Shown here: piece by piece, positions 25,569-34,041 of the stretch
Position numbering within the stretch: position 1 is the first letter of the stretch
Layout of the letters: every line of letters begins with the position of its first letter
NCBI GenBank assembly: GCA_024639905.1
Contig: JAHEGE010000001.1
Location: 496,001-560,000, forward strand
Reading direction: 5' to 3'
From: Gammaproteobacteria bacterium
GTDB taxonomy: Bacteria; Pseudomonadota; Gammaproteobacteria; Pseudomonadales; Pseudohongiellaceae
DNA: 64,000 nt
Notes under the pieces: generated by a model
Told to the model about the DNA's origin: nothing
What the model saw: only the letters and a program-made list of their open reading frames with translations
Databases searched by the model: none
Made by a program: the position numbers and the translations under genes

Positions 25569-28493
25569 CTAGGCATTTGCTGCTGACGCATCATAGCAGG
25601 GAAAGCGCAGCAATACCTGCGTTCCGCTTCCTCGCACCCGGTCGACGGGGCTGATTATATCAATATTTCCGTTCAAATCTTCCACGATGCTAAAGACTAG
25701 CGAGAGGCCGAGCCCCGTGCCCTCGCCAGCCTCCTTGGTGGTAAAGAAAGGGTCGAAGATACGACTCTTAATGGCATTGGGGATGCCGATGCCGAAATCG
25801 GTGACGGTAATGTGCACCTGGCTACCCATTATTTGGGCGGCGAGAATGATGGTGGAGCCCGGCTGGGAGGCGTCGCGTGCATTATTGATGAGATTAATGA
25901 GCACTTGGAGCAACCGCTGGGAGTCGCCCCAGATCGCTGCTGTAGGATCGCAATCGACCTCGAGGCTCAGCTCTTTGTTCTTCTTGTCCAGAGACACAAG
26001 CGTCTGCGCCTGCGCGATGCACTCGTGGATGAGGACTTCCTCATTCTCGTGCATAAGTTTGTTGGTGCCAGCATGGGCGAAATTGACCAGGGACTGCAGG
26101 ATTTTCGAGGTGCGGTCAGTTTGCTCGATAATTTGCTGAGCCAGCCCATTAAGCTCGTCGTCTTTATACTCGTCGCGGATGATCTGGGCCAAGCAGGCGA
26201 TGCCGGTAATGGGATTGCCGATCTCATGCGCAACACCGGCCGCGAGTCGACCTATGGAGGCGAGGCGTTCGCTGTGGGTGAGTCCGGCTTCAAGAATCTC
26301 AGTCTCGGTCATGTCTTCCATCAGGATGATGAGTCCTTCATGGCTCGTTTCCGTATCGCCGCTTTCTTCGATCAGCGCTTTGTGCAGATTAACCGTTCGC
26401 TTTTGCGCCCCGAGTTCGAAGCTCTGCTTATACGAATGATCGATGTCTTCGCCGATAAAGGCTTCGAGTAGTGCTTGCCAGGGCTCTGGCAGATCGCTGA
26501 GCTGCGAGCCGACCACATCGGCCGCGCTGATCTCAGTGAACTCCTCCAGTGCGCGGTTCCACATAATGATCTCGCGATCTGAACTCAACGAGCAGACACC
26601 TAGTGGCAGATCGAGCAAGATCTGGCGATGGTAGCGGCGCAGGTTGTCGAGGTCTGCAGCCATGCCTGACAGGTTGCTCCGGTAGGCTTCTATGCGGTTC
26701 TCGATCACGTTGACATCGGAGCTACCATGTTGCGACACGATGCTATAGGGCAGATAGCTGTCGATGATTTCTCGTGCAATAGACGGGCCTAGTAGGCCCG
26801 AGAGATTGGCTTCCAAGCGCCCGCGCAGGAGGCGCATGGCATAGGGTCTGCGATCGTCGCGTTTAAAGCCAAGGTCTTTTAGTGCCTGTCCTACCTCGCG
26901 CGATGCGGTGCGCTCGCCCAATGGTTTGCTCAGGCTCTTAATGAAATCGGCGGCAGACTTGGCGACCAAGCCACTGCGCTTGCGGCGCTTAATCGTGTCC
27001 AGGGTACAGAGGTCGGCCGAACTCCGCTCTTCGTCGCTGCTGCCAAAATAGAGCGAGCCGCCGATGAAGGACAGCGTATTGATGATCAGCGACAGGGCTG
27101 CGATCTCGCGCCAGTTAATGGCGATCGCACTGAAACTGCTGGCCTCTGATAGGAGCGGTAGCATGAGCAGGACAAACCAGATCGCCACCCCGGCGGTGAG
27201 CCCGCTTAAGAAGCCGCGTTTGTTTCCGAGTGGCCAGTAAAGAATGGCGACCACGCCGGGTAGGAATTGCAAGCAGGCGACGAAGGCCACGGTGCCGATG
27301 ACTTGTATGCTGATCCTGTCGCCGGGCAAATAGTGGAACGCGAACCCTCCCCAAATCAGCGCTGCGATAAGCACGCGGCGGCGCTGCATTAGCCAGCGGT
27401 AAATGTCTTTGCTCGCGGCGGGCTGCTGAATCGGCAGTATCAGATGGTTGAGGCACATATTCGACAGTGCCAAAGTGATCACGATGATTAAGCCGCTCGC
27501 GGCGGATAGGCCGCCGAGGTAGGCGAGCAAGCTGATAGCGGGTGAGTCGAACGCGGCGCCGATAGCGACGGGGAAATATTCCACGGGCACGGCGCTGCCG
27601 GCATGCAGTCCCGCCCACAAAATGGGGAGAACCGGCAGGCTAATGAGCAGGAAGTAGAGTGGCAATCCCCAGCTTGCAAAAGACAGCGCGCCGCGTCCGC
27701 TGTTCTCGTTGAAGGTCACGTAAAACATGTGCGGCATGGCAACTGCCGCAGAGAAAAACAACAAAGCCATGACGTGAAACGAGCTGAAGTAGTTGGTGTT
27801 CTCGAGGGTGCCTAAGAGGTCTGGCTGGGTCAGTAGCCAAGCTTGCATCTCTGCCATGCCGCCAAAGCCTCCGTAGATGGCGAAGCCGCCAACCACCAAG
27901 AAGGCAATGAGCTTAATGAGGGATTCGAAGGCGATGGCCATGACCAGTCCGTCATGCTGGGTACGGCCGGGGCGTCGAGATGTGCCGAATAAAATGGCGA
28001 ATAGCGTGATAAGGACACAGAATCCCACTGCGACGGAGCCGTGGGAAGCTGCTGGCGAGAGGATGTCTGCAGTGTCGGCGACGGCGCGGATCTGCAGCGC
28101 GATAAGCGGCGTGACACCAATAAGGATGACCAGCGTAGTGGCGGTACCAACCCACGGAGAGCGATAGCGGAACGCGAGCAGGTCGGCCAGCGAGCTCAAT
28201 TGATAGGTCTTGGTGAGCTCTAATAAGGGTCGCAGCAACAAGGGCGACAGCATGAAAGCCAGCGAAATGCCGATCGAATTCGCGAGATAGCCATAGCCCT
28301 CGCGTTGGGCGTTACCGACTGCGGTGTAATAGGCCCAGACGCTCGCGAAAACCCCGAGCGACAAGACGTAGACTACAGGATGACGAATCACGCGCTGGGG
28401 TATCCAGCCGCGCTCGGTGATATAAGCGATACCGAACAGGATTGACAGGTAGGCGCTGCCGAGCGCGACTAGCGTGGTGAGATCAAAATTCAT
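25569..28493 (-). CDS. cbrA: Hybrid transporter-sensor histidine kinase CbrA
   Basis: 974 residues, near the 983 of P. aeruginosa CbrA. Residues 1-480 form a sodium:solute symporter-like (SLC5) membrane domain with about 12-13 helices (TYQLSSLADLLAFRYRS; FNENSGRGALSFASWGLPLYFL). A STAC-like linker follows (about 500-590), then a PAS domain (SLSSDREIIMWNRALEEFTEIS), the HisKA H-box RLAAGVAHEIGNPITGIACLAQI, and ATPase boxes INLINNARDA (N), VTDFGIGIP (G1) and EGTGLGLSLVFSIVED (G2). In Pseudomonas CbrA responds to carbon/nitrogen state and its membrane part can move histidine. It follows a small membrane-protein gene after 21 bp. Confidence 0.94.
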   Translation of the reverse strand: MNFDLTTLVALGSAYLSILFGIAYITERGWIPQRVIRHPVVYVLSLGVFASVWAYYTAVGNAQREGYGYLANSIGISLAFMLSPLLLRPLLELTKTYQLSSLADLLAFRYRSPWVGTATTLVILIGVTPLIALQIRAVADTADILSPAASHGSVAVGFCVLITLFAILFGTSRRPGRTQHDGLVMAIAFESLIKLIAFLVVGGFAIYGGFGGMAEMQAWLLTQPDLLGTLENTNYFSSFHVMALLFFSAAVAMPHMFYVTFNENSGRGALSFASWGLPLYFLLISLPVLPILWAGLHAGSAVPVEYFPVAIGAAFDSPAISLLAYLGGLSAASGLIIVITLALSNMCLNHLILPIQQPAASKDIYRWLMQRRRVLIAALIWGGFAFHYLPGDRISIQVIGTVAFVACLQFLPGVVAILYWPLGNKRGFLSGLTAGVAIWFVLLMLPLLSEASSFSAIAINWREIAALSLIINTLSFIGGSLYFGSSDEERSSADLCTLDTIKRRKRSGLVAKSAADFIKSLSKPLGERTASREVGQALKDLGFKRDDRRPYAMRLLRGRLEANLSGLLGPSIAREIIDSYLPYSIVSQHGSSDVNVIENRIEAYRSNLSGMAADLDNLRRYHRQILLDLPLGVCSLSSDREIIMWNRALEEFTEISAADVVGSQLSDLPEPWQALLEAFIGEDIDHSYKQSFELGAQKRTVNLHKALIEESGDTETSHEGLIILMEDMTETEILEAGLTHSERLASIGRLAAGVAHEIGNPITGIACLAQIIRDEYKDDELNGLAQQIIEQTDRTSKILQSLVNFAHAGTNKLMHENEEVLIHECIAQAQTLVSLDKKNKELSLEVDCDPTAAIWGDSQRLLQVLINLINNARDASQPGSTIILAAQIMGSQVHITVTDFGIGIPNAIKSRIFDPFFTTKEAGEGTGLGLSLVFSIVEDLNGNIDIISPVDRVRGSGTQVLLRFPCYDASAANA

Positions 28494-28514
28494 CGCAGTT
28501 CTCGTTCGGCATCA

Positions 28515-28691
28515 TTAGCTTTCGTCCGACTCGTGGTTGCGATGCGCCCACACTGCAACTAAGACGACGATAAAGCCAACGATAAAAGGCCGGTACCAGA
28601 GTTCGCCGGCCGCGTTAATCCAGTCTACAGAGAGCAGAAACAAGAGATAGATGATGACCAAAAGCATCAGCATGGAGCGGGGTATGTACAC
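28515..28691 (-). CDS. Small two-helix membrane protein upstream of cbrA (CbrX-like position)
   Basis: 58 residues, GTG start at 28691 and TAA at 28515. Two hydrophobic segments are clear: SMLMLLVIIYLLFLLSVDW and RPFIVGFIVVLVAVWAH, with a charged tail HRNHESDES. It fills the gap between gluQ (17 bp upstream) and cbrA (21 bp downstream). In Pseudomonas a small gene called cbrX precedes cbrA and affects cbrA translation; position and size fit, but I could not compare sequences. ATG codons at residues 7 and 9 are alternative starts; the ribosome site before the GTG is weak. Confidence 0.72.
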   Translation of the reverse strand: MYIPRSMLMLLVIIYLLFLLSVDWINAAGELWYRPFIVGFIVVLVAVWAHRNHESDES

Positions 28692-28706
28692 GGCAGGAGA
28701 ATCTCG

Positions 28707-29624
28707 CTAAGCGCTTGTTAAGTCTTGGAGTGTAGCCAATTTCGGTACGGCGTGTAACTGCCAGTGTGCGACACCCCAGGCCAATATCTCTGCAGGTGCG
28801 GCACTCGCAAGGCTTGCGGGTGGTGCTTGGCCTAGCAGCTTTAGGCAGGCGTGGAGGTCTGCGCGTGCATTCGCGCCCTTCAATGCCGGCGCGAAACTCT
28901 GTTTGCTGAGTTTGTCACCTGCGGCGTCGACGATGATGGGGAGATGAGCGTAGCGCGGCGTGGGTAAGCCGAGGCTCTGCTGTAGGTATATCTGGCGCGG
29001 CGTCGAGTCGAGTAGGTCGGTCCCGCGCACCACGTCACTGATGTTCTGAAAGGCATCGTCGACGACCACGGCTAGCTGATAGGCGAAAAGGCGGTCTTTG
29101 CGACGAATGATAAAATCGCCAACCTCCTCTTCGATGGCTTGAGTCACCTTGCCTTGGATGCGGTCGCAAAAATGGATCGGGCTGCTCTTCACTCGGAGGC
29201 GGATGGCGTCGACTTGCTTGGGGTCATCGGCGTATTGCAGGTCGCGCGCGCTGAGGCCGCGTGCGCGACAGGCGCCCGGATAGACGCCGGCGTTGGCTTG
29301 CAGGTCGGCGCGTGTACATGCGCAGCGGAAGCAAAGGCCCTCGTTGGCGAGGCTCGTGAGTGCTGCGGCGTAGGCGGGTAGGCGATCGCTTTGATAAAGC
29401 ACATCGCCATCCCAGTCAAATCCGTATGCGGTGAGTTGTTCAAGTATGAGCGCGGCAGCACCAGCGGGCTCTCGCGGAGGGTCGAGGTCTTCCATGCGCA
29501 CGAGCCACGCGCCCTGCTGGGCGCGCGCATCGAGGTAGCTTGCCACGGCTGCAAGCAAAGAGCCGAAATGCAGGGGGCCTGTCGGTGAAGGGGCGAACCG
29601 GCCGATGTAGGTCGCGTTCGCCAT
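28707..29624 (-). CDS. gluQ: Glutamyl-Q tRNA(Asp) synthetase
   Basis: 305 residues, a truncated glutamyl-tRNA synthetase that glutamylates queuosine of tRNA(Asp). The HIGH equivalent is FAPSPTGPLHFGSLLAA, the KMSKS equivalent is GDKLSKQSF, and a zinc site CRCACTRADL...YPGACRARG is present. The anticodon-binding domain is missing, as expected for GluQRS. Located 27 bp downstream of dksA, the usual gammaproteobacterial dksA-gluQ pair. Confidence 0.95.
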   Translation of the reverse strand: MANATYIGRFAPSPTGPLHFGSLLAAVASYLDARAQQGAWLVRMEDLDPPREPAGAAALILEQLTAYGFDWDGDVLYQSDRLPAYAAALTSLANEGLCFRCACTRADLQANAGVYPGACRARGLSARDLQYADDPKQVDAIRLRVKSSPIHFCDRIQGKVTQAIEEEVGDFIIRRKDRLFAYQLAVVVDDAFQNISDVVRGTDLLDSTPRQIYLQQSLGLPTPRYAHLPIIVDAAGDKLSKQSFAPALKGANARADLHACLKLLGQAPPASLASAAPAEILAWGVAHWQLHAVPKLATLQDLTSA

Positions 29625-29651
29625 AGGTGTGCTTATGCTCAGTGGGCTAGC

Positions 29652-30098
29652 CTAGAGGCTGCCCAGCTGCTTCTCTTTGATTTCGTCGAGGGTCTTGCAG
29701 TCGATGCACTTGTTGGCTGTGGGCCGCGCTTCGAGTCTGCGTATGCCGATCTCGATGCCACAGGAATCGCAAAATCCATAATCGTCTTGGGCGATGAGCT
29801 CAATCGTGCTGTCGATCTTCTTGATGAGCTTGCGTTCGCGGTCGCGGGTGCGAAGCTCGAGGCTAAACTCTTCTTCCTGCGTCGCGCGGTCCGCAGGGTC
29901 AGGGTAGTTCGCCGCGTCATCCTGCATATGGTGCACCGTGCGATCGACCTCTTGCATGAGCTGATTGCGCCAGTCACGCAGGATCTGCTTGAAGTGCTCG
30001 CGCTGCTTCTCGTTCATGTATTCTTCGCCGCGCTTAGGCTTATAAGGGACGAAGTTTTTGAGGACGGGCTGTGATTCTGCTATCGCGGTCTTAGACAT
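29652..30098 (-). CDS. dksA: RNA polymerase-binding transcription factor DksA
   Basis: 148 residues. DksA binds the RNA polymerase secondary channel and acts with ppGpp on rRNA and amino-acid promoters. The coiled-coil arm carries the tip [19 protein letters not shown] (DxxDxA type, about 72-90), and the four-cysteine zinc finger is [10 protein letters not shown]...ANKCIDCK. This is the standard C4 form. It is followed by gluQ and then the cbr genes, as in Pseudomonas. Confidence 0.97.
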   Translation of the reverse strand: MSKTAIAESQPVLKNFVPYKPKRGEEYMNEKQREHFKQILRDWRNQLMQEVDRTVHHMQDDAANYPDPADRATQEEEFSLELRTRDRERKLIKKIDSTIELIAQDDYGFCDSCGIEIGIRRLEARPTANKCIDCKTLDEIKEKQLGSL

Positions 30099-30368
30099 GT
30101 GTTCTCTATGCCTCTACAGGCCTCAAGCCTGCGTAGTGAGAATATAATGCGCGGTTATTGGGCGCTGTTACAACTAGTATAGATCATCGGCACGATTTGC
30201 GTGCCCCGACACATCCCTCTACGAGGGCTTTTTGCGGGGCGGTAAACTAGCAGATTGGTGGCGTCTATGCACGGTTTTTCGTACGCAGGGCAGGCGCAGC
30301 CTGTACAATCCGCGTTTGCCAATGGCCGATTCAGGCTAGTCAATAAGAGTGCTGAGGGGAAGAGGACA

Positions 30369-31565
30369 ATGTCGGGGAAAGAGGGACGAGGCTTGCAGCG
30401 AGCGCTGGAGCCGCGAGCGGCGCTGTCTAGTGTCACACCATTCAGAGTCATGAGCGTTATGCAGCGCGCAGCTGAGCTCGAGCAGGAGGGGCGGCATATC
30501 GTCCATCTTGAGGTGGGCGAGCCGGATTTTTCCACCGCGCAGCCCATCCTTGATGCTGGCAAGGCGGCGCTGGATGCCGGGCTTACCCAATACACCGCTG
30601 CGACAGGGTTGGCGGCGCTTCGAGAGAGGATTAGTGAGCGCTATCGACGTGAACACGGGGTGGACATTGCGCCGCACAGAATATTGATTACCCCGGGTGC
30701 GAGTGGTGGCTTGTTGCTGCTCGCCCATCTGCTAGTAGGCCGCGACGAGGGCGTTCTAATCCCTGATCCCGCCTATCCCTGTGTGCGGAATTTTATCCGC
30801 TTGCGCGATGCGCAGCCTCAGCTGGTGCCTGTTTGCCGCGAGCAGGATTTTCAGCCTAGCGTCGAAGACCTTGCCAGACATCGCACCGCAGCAACCCGCG
30901 GCGTGTGGCTTGCCTCGCCGAATAATCCTACGGGGACGATACTCGACCGCGAGAGTCTTGAGCGCCTCTCGAGTTGGACGCGCAGCGAAGGGCTGCATTT
31001 GCTTGTTGACGAGATCTACCATGGCTTGCACTTCGTCGATGACCTGCCGAGCGTGCTAGAGGTCGATAACGATGCCTTTGTCGTCAACAGTTTCTCTAAA
31101 TATTTCGGCATGACTGGCTGGCGTTTGGGATGGATAGTCGTTCCCGATGCGTTCGTAGAGACGGCGACTACGCTTGCGCAGAATATGTACATTTCTGCGC
31201 CTGCGCTCGCGCAGTATGCCGCACTCGCAGCCTTCGAGCCGGCGACTGATGCGATACTGGCTGCGCGCAGGGACGAGTACCGCAGGCGCCGCGACTATGT
31301 TGTTCAGGCGCTTGCCGACATAGGGTTCGTCTTGCCGCGTGAAATCGCTGGCGCCTTCTATGTGTACGCAGATTGCTCGCGTTTTACCGACGATAGCGAA
31401 GCGTTTTGCCGGCGACTGCTCGAAGAGCATGGCGTGGCAATGACGCCCGGTACCGATTTCGGCGAGGCGGGAGCGCGAACTATGCTGCGGCTTTCGTTTA
31501 CCACCAGCATGGAGGAGCTAGCGCTGGCCATGGCGCGGCTGCGCGAGGCGCTTGCCGACACATGA
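30369..31565 (+). CDS. Fold type I PLP aminotransferase (aspartate aminotransferase-like)
   Basis: 398 residues from ATG 30369, chosen because AAGAGGA lies just upstream; an in-frame ATG at 30255 would add 38 unconserved residues. Class I/II aminotransferase landmarks: HLEVGEPDFSTAQPI, YTAATGLAALRERISERY, LITPGASGGLLLLAHLL, WLASPNNPTGTILD, LVDEIYHGLHF and the PLP lysine in VNSFSKYFGMTGWRLGW. The C-terminal Arg is in TMLRLSFTTS. Substrate is uncertain. Its stop overlaps the sfsA start (ATGA). An aminotransferase also lies beside dksA in Pseudomonas. It could supply a missing HisC-like activity, but nothing in the sequence shows this. Confidence 0.88.
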   Translation: MSGKEGRGLQRALEPRAALSSVTPFRVMSVMQRAAELEQEGRHIVHLEVGEPDFSTAQPILDAGKAALDAGLTQYTAATGLAALRERISERYRREHGVDIAPHRILITPGASGGLLLLAHLLVGRDEGVLIPDPAYPCVRNFIRLRDAQPQLVPVCREQDFQPSVEDLARHRTAATRGVWLASPNNPTGTILDRESLERLSSWTRSEGLHLLVDEIYHGLHFVDDLPSVLEVDNDAFVVNSFSKYFGMTGWRLGWIVVPDAFVETATTLAQNMYISAPALAQYAALAAFEPATDAILAARRDEYRRRRDYVVQALADIGFVLPREIAGAFYVYADCSRFTDDSEAFCRRLLEEHGVAMTPGTDFGEAGARTMLRLSFTTSMEELALAMARLREALADT

Positions 31566-32293
31566 TTTTTGCGCCGGGGCTACAGCCAGCCGTGCTGATA
31601 AAACGCTACAAGCGTTTTCTCGCTGACATCCGCGATCCCAGCGGCGCGCAGAGCACAATTCACTGCCCTAATACTGGCGCGATGACGCGTTGTCAGGGCG
31701 AGGGATGGCGCGTTTGGTTTACCGATTCGGCGAACCCTAAACGTAAATACCCCTGTACCTGGCAAGTGGTTGAGAACGAAGTCGGCGAGCTGATCGGTAT
31801 CAACTCTGGGCTTGCGAATACGCTTGCGCGTGAGGCGATTGAAAACGGCACGATCGCAGAGCTTGCGGGTTATCAGTCGCTACGCAGCGAGGTGGCATAC
31901 GGGGAGCATGGCAGTCGAGTTGATTTTTTGCTAGCAACGCCCAGCCCATCGAATCCTCGCGAAGAGACACAGTGCTATGTTGAGGTCAAAAGTCTCACGT
32001 TGGGCTTAGAGGGAGGCCTCGGCGTTTTCCCCGACGCGGTCACGACCCGTGGGCAAAAGCATTTGCAGGAACTGATGTGGGTGCGTGAGCAAGGCGCGCG
32101 CGCAGTGCTCTTGTTCTGTGTTCAGCATACCGGGGTCACACGCGTGGATGTGGCGCGTCACATCGATCCCGACTACGCGCGGCTTTTAGACTTAGCCTTA
32201 AGCAAGGGGGTCGAGCTGTTGGCGTATTCTGCGGCGATCGATCCAGAGGGAAGCGAGATTCGCCTCGTCGAGGCCCTGCCAAGCTTGGTTTAG
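31562..32293 (+). CDS. sfsA: SfsA family DNA/RNA nuclease-like protein
   Basis: 243 residues from the ATG that overlaps the aminotransferase stop. SfsA was named for sugar fermentation stimulation; its fold has an OB-like N domain and a PD-(D/E)XK nuclease-like C domain. Motifs here: KRYKRFLADI at the N terminus, HCPNTGAMTRC, NSGLANTLAREAI, GSRVDFLL (active-site Asp), CYVEVKSLTL (Glu-x-Lys) and FPDAVTTRGQKHLQEL. E. coli SfsA has 234 residues. Confidence 0.94.
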   Translation: MIFAPGLQPAVLIKRYKRFLADIRDPSGAQSTIHCPNTGAMTRCQGEGWRVWFTDSANPKRKYPCTWQVVENEVGELIGINSGLANTLAREAIENGTIAELAGYQSLRSEVAYGEHGSRVDFLLATPSPSNPREETQCYVEVKSLTLGLEGGLGVFPDAVTTRGQKHLQELMWVREQGARAVLLFCVQHTGVTRVDVARHIDPDYARLLDLALSKGVELLAYSAAIDPEGSEIRLVEALPSLV

Positions 32294-32308
32294 CCGCCTA
32301 AATCCGCC

Positions 32309-32653
32309 TTAAGCTCTTCTCAGCGACGCCTCGGCAACCGACACCACACCGTCGGCGAGCTCGAAGGCTACCGGCTGCAAGTGTTTGCCGCGGCACGGGC
32401 CGACGAGGCAGCGCCCGCTGTCGATCTCGAACAGCGCACCGTGGGTAGCGCACTGAATGAGCGCGTTGTCTGCGTCGAGAAATTTATCCTCTTCCCAGTC
32501 GAGTGGCGTGCCGATGTGCGGGCAGCGATTCCAATACAGGTAGATCTCGCCATTCTTACGCACGGCGAACAGGCTCTTGCCGCTAACCTCGATGCCCTTC
32601 GAGGCATCGTCTTTCAATTCGTGCGTCTTGAATAGCGGGATCATCATTGTCAC
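32309..32653 (-). CDS. Small stand-alone Rieske [2Fe-2S] protein
   Basis: 114 residues consisting of one Rieske domain. Ligands are seen in WNRCPHIGTPLDW (Cys-x-His) and IQCATHGALFEIDSG (Cys-x-x-His). It has no signal peptide or oxygenase domain, so it resembles NirD-like or biphenyl-type Rieske ferredoxins that pass electrons to a partner. No partner oxygenase or reductase gene is adjacent. ATG codons at 1 and 3 are both possible starts. It is 11 bp downstream of the PLP enzyme gene on the same strand and may be co-transcribed. Confidence 0.85.
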   Translation of the reverse strand: MTMMIPLFKTHELKDDASKGIEVSGKSLFAVRKNGEIYLYWNRCPHIGTPLDWEEDKFLDADNALIQCATHGALFEIDSGRCLVGPCRGKHLQPVAFELADGVVSVAEASLRRA

Positions 32654-32664
32654 TAGGGTCCTGT

Positions 32665-33918
32665 TTAGGCGCTTTTAAGCGTGAGCGCTTGGTCCAACGC
32701 GCGGCTGAAGTCATCGAGCAAGTCTTGGGTGTCTTCGATGCCCACCGAGAAGCGAATCATCGAGTCGGAAATGCCCATGCTCGCTCGGCGCGCTGCGCCC
32801 ATCTCATAAAAAATGGTGTGCGCTACGGGGATTGCCAGCGTGCGCGTGTCACCGAGGTTGCTCGAGGAGATCACCGTCTCCATCGCGTTAAGCACCTCAA
32901 AGCAATCGATGCCCTGAACAAGGTCGATACTGACGATCGCGCCAAAATTATGAAAGAGGTTGGCCGCGCGCTGATGCTGGGCGTGGCTCTCGAGACCTGG
33001 ATAGAACACGCGATTCACCGCCGCGTGGCCCTCGCACAGGCGCGCGATAGCTAACGCGTTGGCGCAGGCGCGATCTAGCCGCAGGGGCAGGGTTTCCGAA
33101 CCTACGGCGAGGTGGTGCGCTGCCTCGGGCCCCAGTGAACCACCCATGTCCCGCAGGCCTTTCTTCTTGATCTGGGTGATGCCCCATAGGCGAGTGTCGG
33201 CGCCTTTGTAGCTGTCATAAATATTGGGAAACGCAGACCAGTCGTAAAGGCCAGTATCGGTAATCGCGCCGCCCAGCGCATTGCCGTGCCCGCCAATAGT
33301 CTTGGTGAGCGAGTTCACCACGAGTGATGCTGCCACCGCTTTGGGCTTGAACAAATGCGGCGAGGTCATGGTGTTGTCTACGCAGTAAACCAGGCCGCGC
33401 TGCGCACACAGCTTGCCTATTGCGGCGAGATCGGCGATTTGAGTCGCCGGATTCGCGATTGTCTCGACGAACACGAGACGCGTGTTGGGTTGAAGTGCAG
33501 CCTCAACAGCTGCGACGTCGGTGGCGTCGACGAAACTGACCTCAATGCCGAGCGCCTGCAAAGTCCCGAAGAAGCTGTTGGTATTCCCGAACAAGAAGGC
33601 GCTGGAGACGATGTGATCGCCAGTGCGCAGCAGCGCAAGCATCGCGCCTGCTATGGCAGCCATACCGGTAGCAAAGGCTGCGGTGGCGATACCGTCTTCC
33701 ATGGCAGTAATGCGATTCTGCAGCGCCGTAACCGTCGGGTTAAGCTGGCGACCGTAATTATAACCGGCGCGTTTGCCTTGGAAGACCTCGGCGAGTTTGC
33801 GCGCGTCTTCGTAGCCGTAAGCAACCGAGGTGTGAATCGCCTTATGCAATACCCCGTGCTCGGGTTTGTCGAGGCGATCCGAGTGCAAGTTGGTCGTGGT
33901 AAAGCCTTTTTTGTTCAT
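32665..33918 (-). CDS. Cystathionine gamma-synthase family PLP enzyme
   Basis: 417 residues from ATG 33918 (MNKKGFTTTNLHSDR), chosen because family members begin with this GFTTTNLHSDR segment; the frame extends upstream to 33996. Key parts: HTSVAYGYEDARKLAEVFQG, YNYGRQLNPTVTALQNRI, ATGMAAIAGAMLALL, YCVDNTMTSPHLFKP and the PLP lysine in VNSLTKTIGGHGNALGG. The family includes gamma-synthases, beta/gamma-lyases and O-acyl-homoserine sulfhydrylases. The particular branch is known from pseudomonads but its substrate is unclear; sulfur-amino-acid metabolism is the likely role. Confidence 0.85.
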   Translation of the reverse strand: MNKKGFTTTNLHSDRLDKPEHGVLHKAIHTSVAYGYEDARKLAEVFQGKRAGYNYGRQLNPTVTALQNRITAMEDGIATAAFATGMAAIAGAMLALLRTGDHIVSSAFLFGNTNSFFGTLQALGIEVSFVDATDVAAVEAALQPNTRLVFVETIANPATQIADLAAIGKLCAQRGLVYCVDNTMTSPHLFKPKAVAASLVVNSLTKTIGGHGNALGGAITDTGLYDWSAFPNIYDSYKGADTRLWGITQIKKKGLRDMGGSLGPEAAHHLAVGSETLPLRLDRACANALAIARLCEGHAAVNRVFYPGLESHAQHQRAANLFHNFGAIVSIDLVQGIDCFEVLNAMETVISSSNLGDTRTLAIPVAHTIFYEMGAARRASMGISDSMIRFSVGIEDTQDLLDDFSRALDQALTLKSA

Positions 33919-34041
33919 GGCGTCTGTTGATCTCTTTGTCACTGTCTTTGAACGACTCTCGTGTAGCGGTGTATCCAACGGCCGCGATTTATACACTAGC
34001 CTTGCCGGCGTTTAAAGCGCGCCCTCGCAGCCTTACGTATT

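Noticed and set aside
30099..30368. Small RNA or extra gene between dksA and the aminotransferase
   Set aside because: Only a short palindrome in the dksA leader is visible, with no promoter-terminator pair or coding frame; it is most likely the two divergent promoters.
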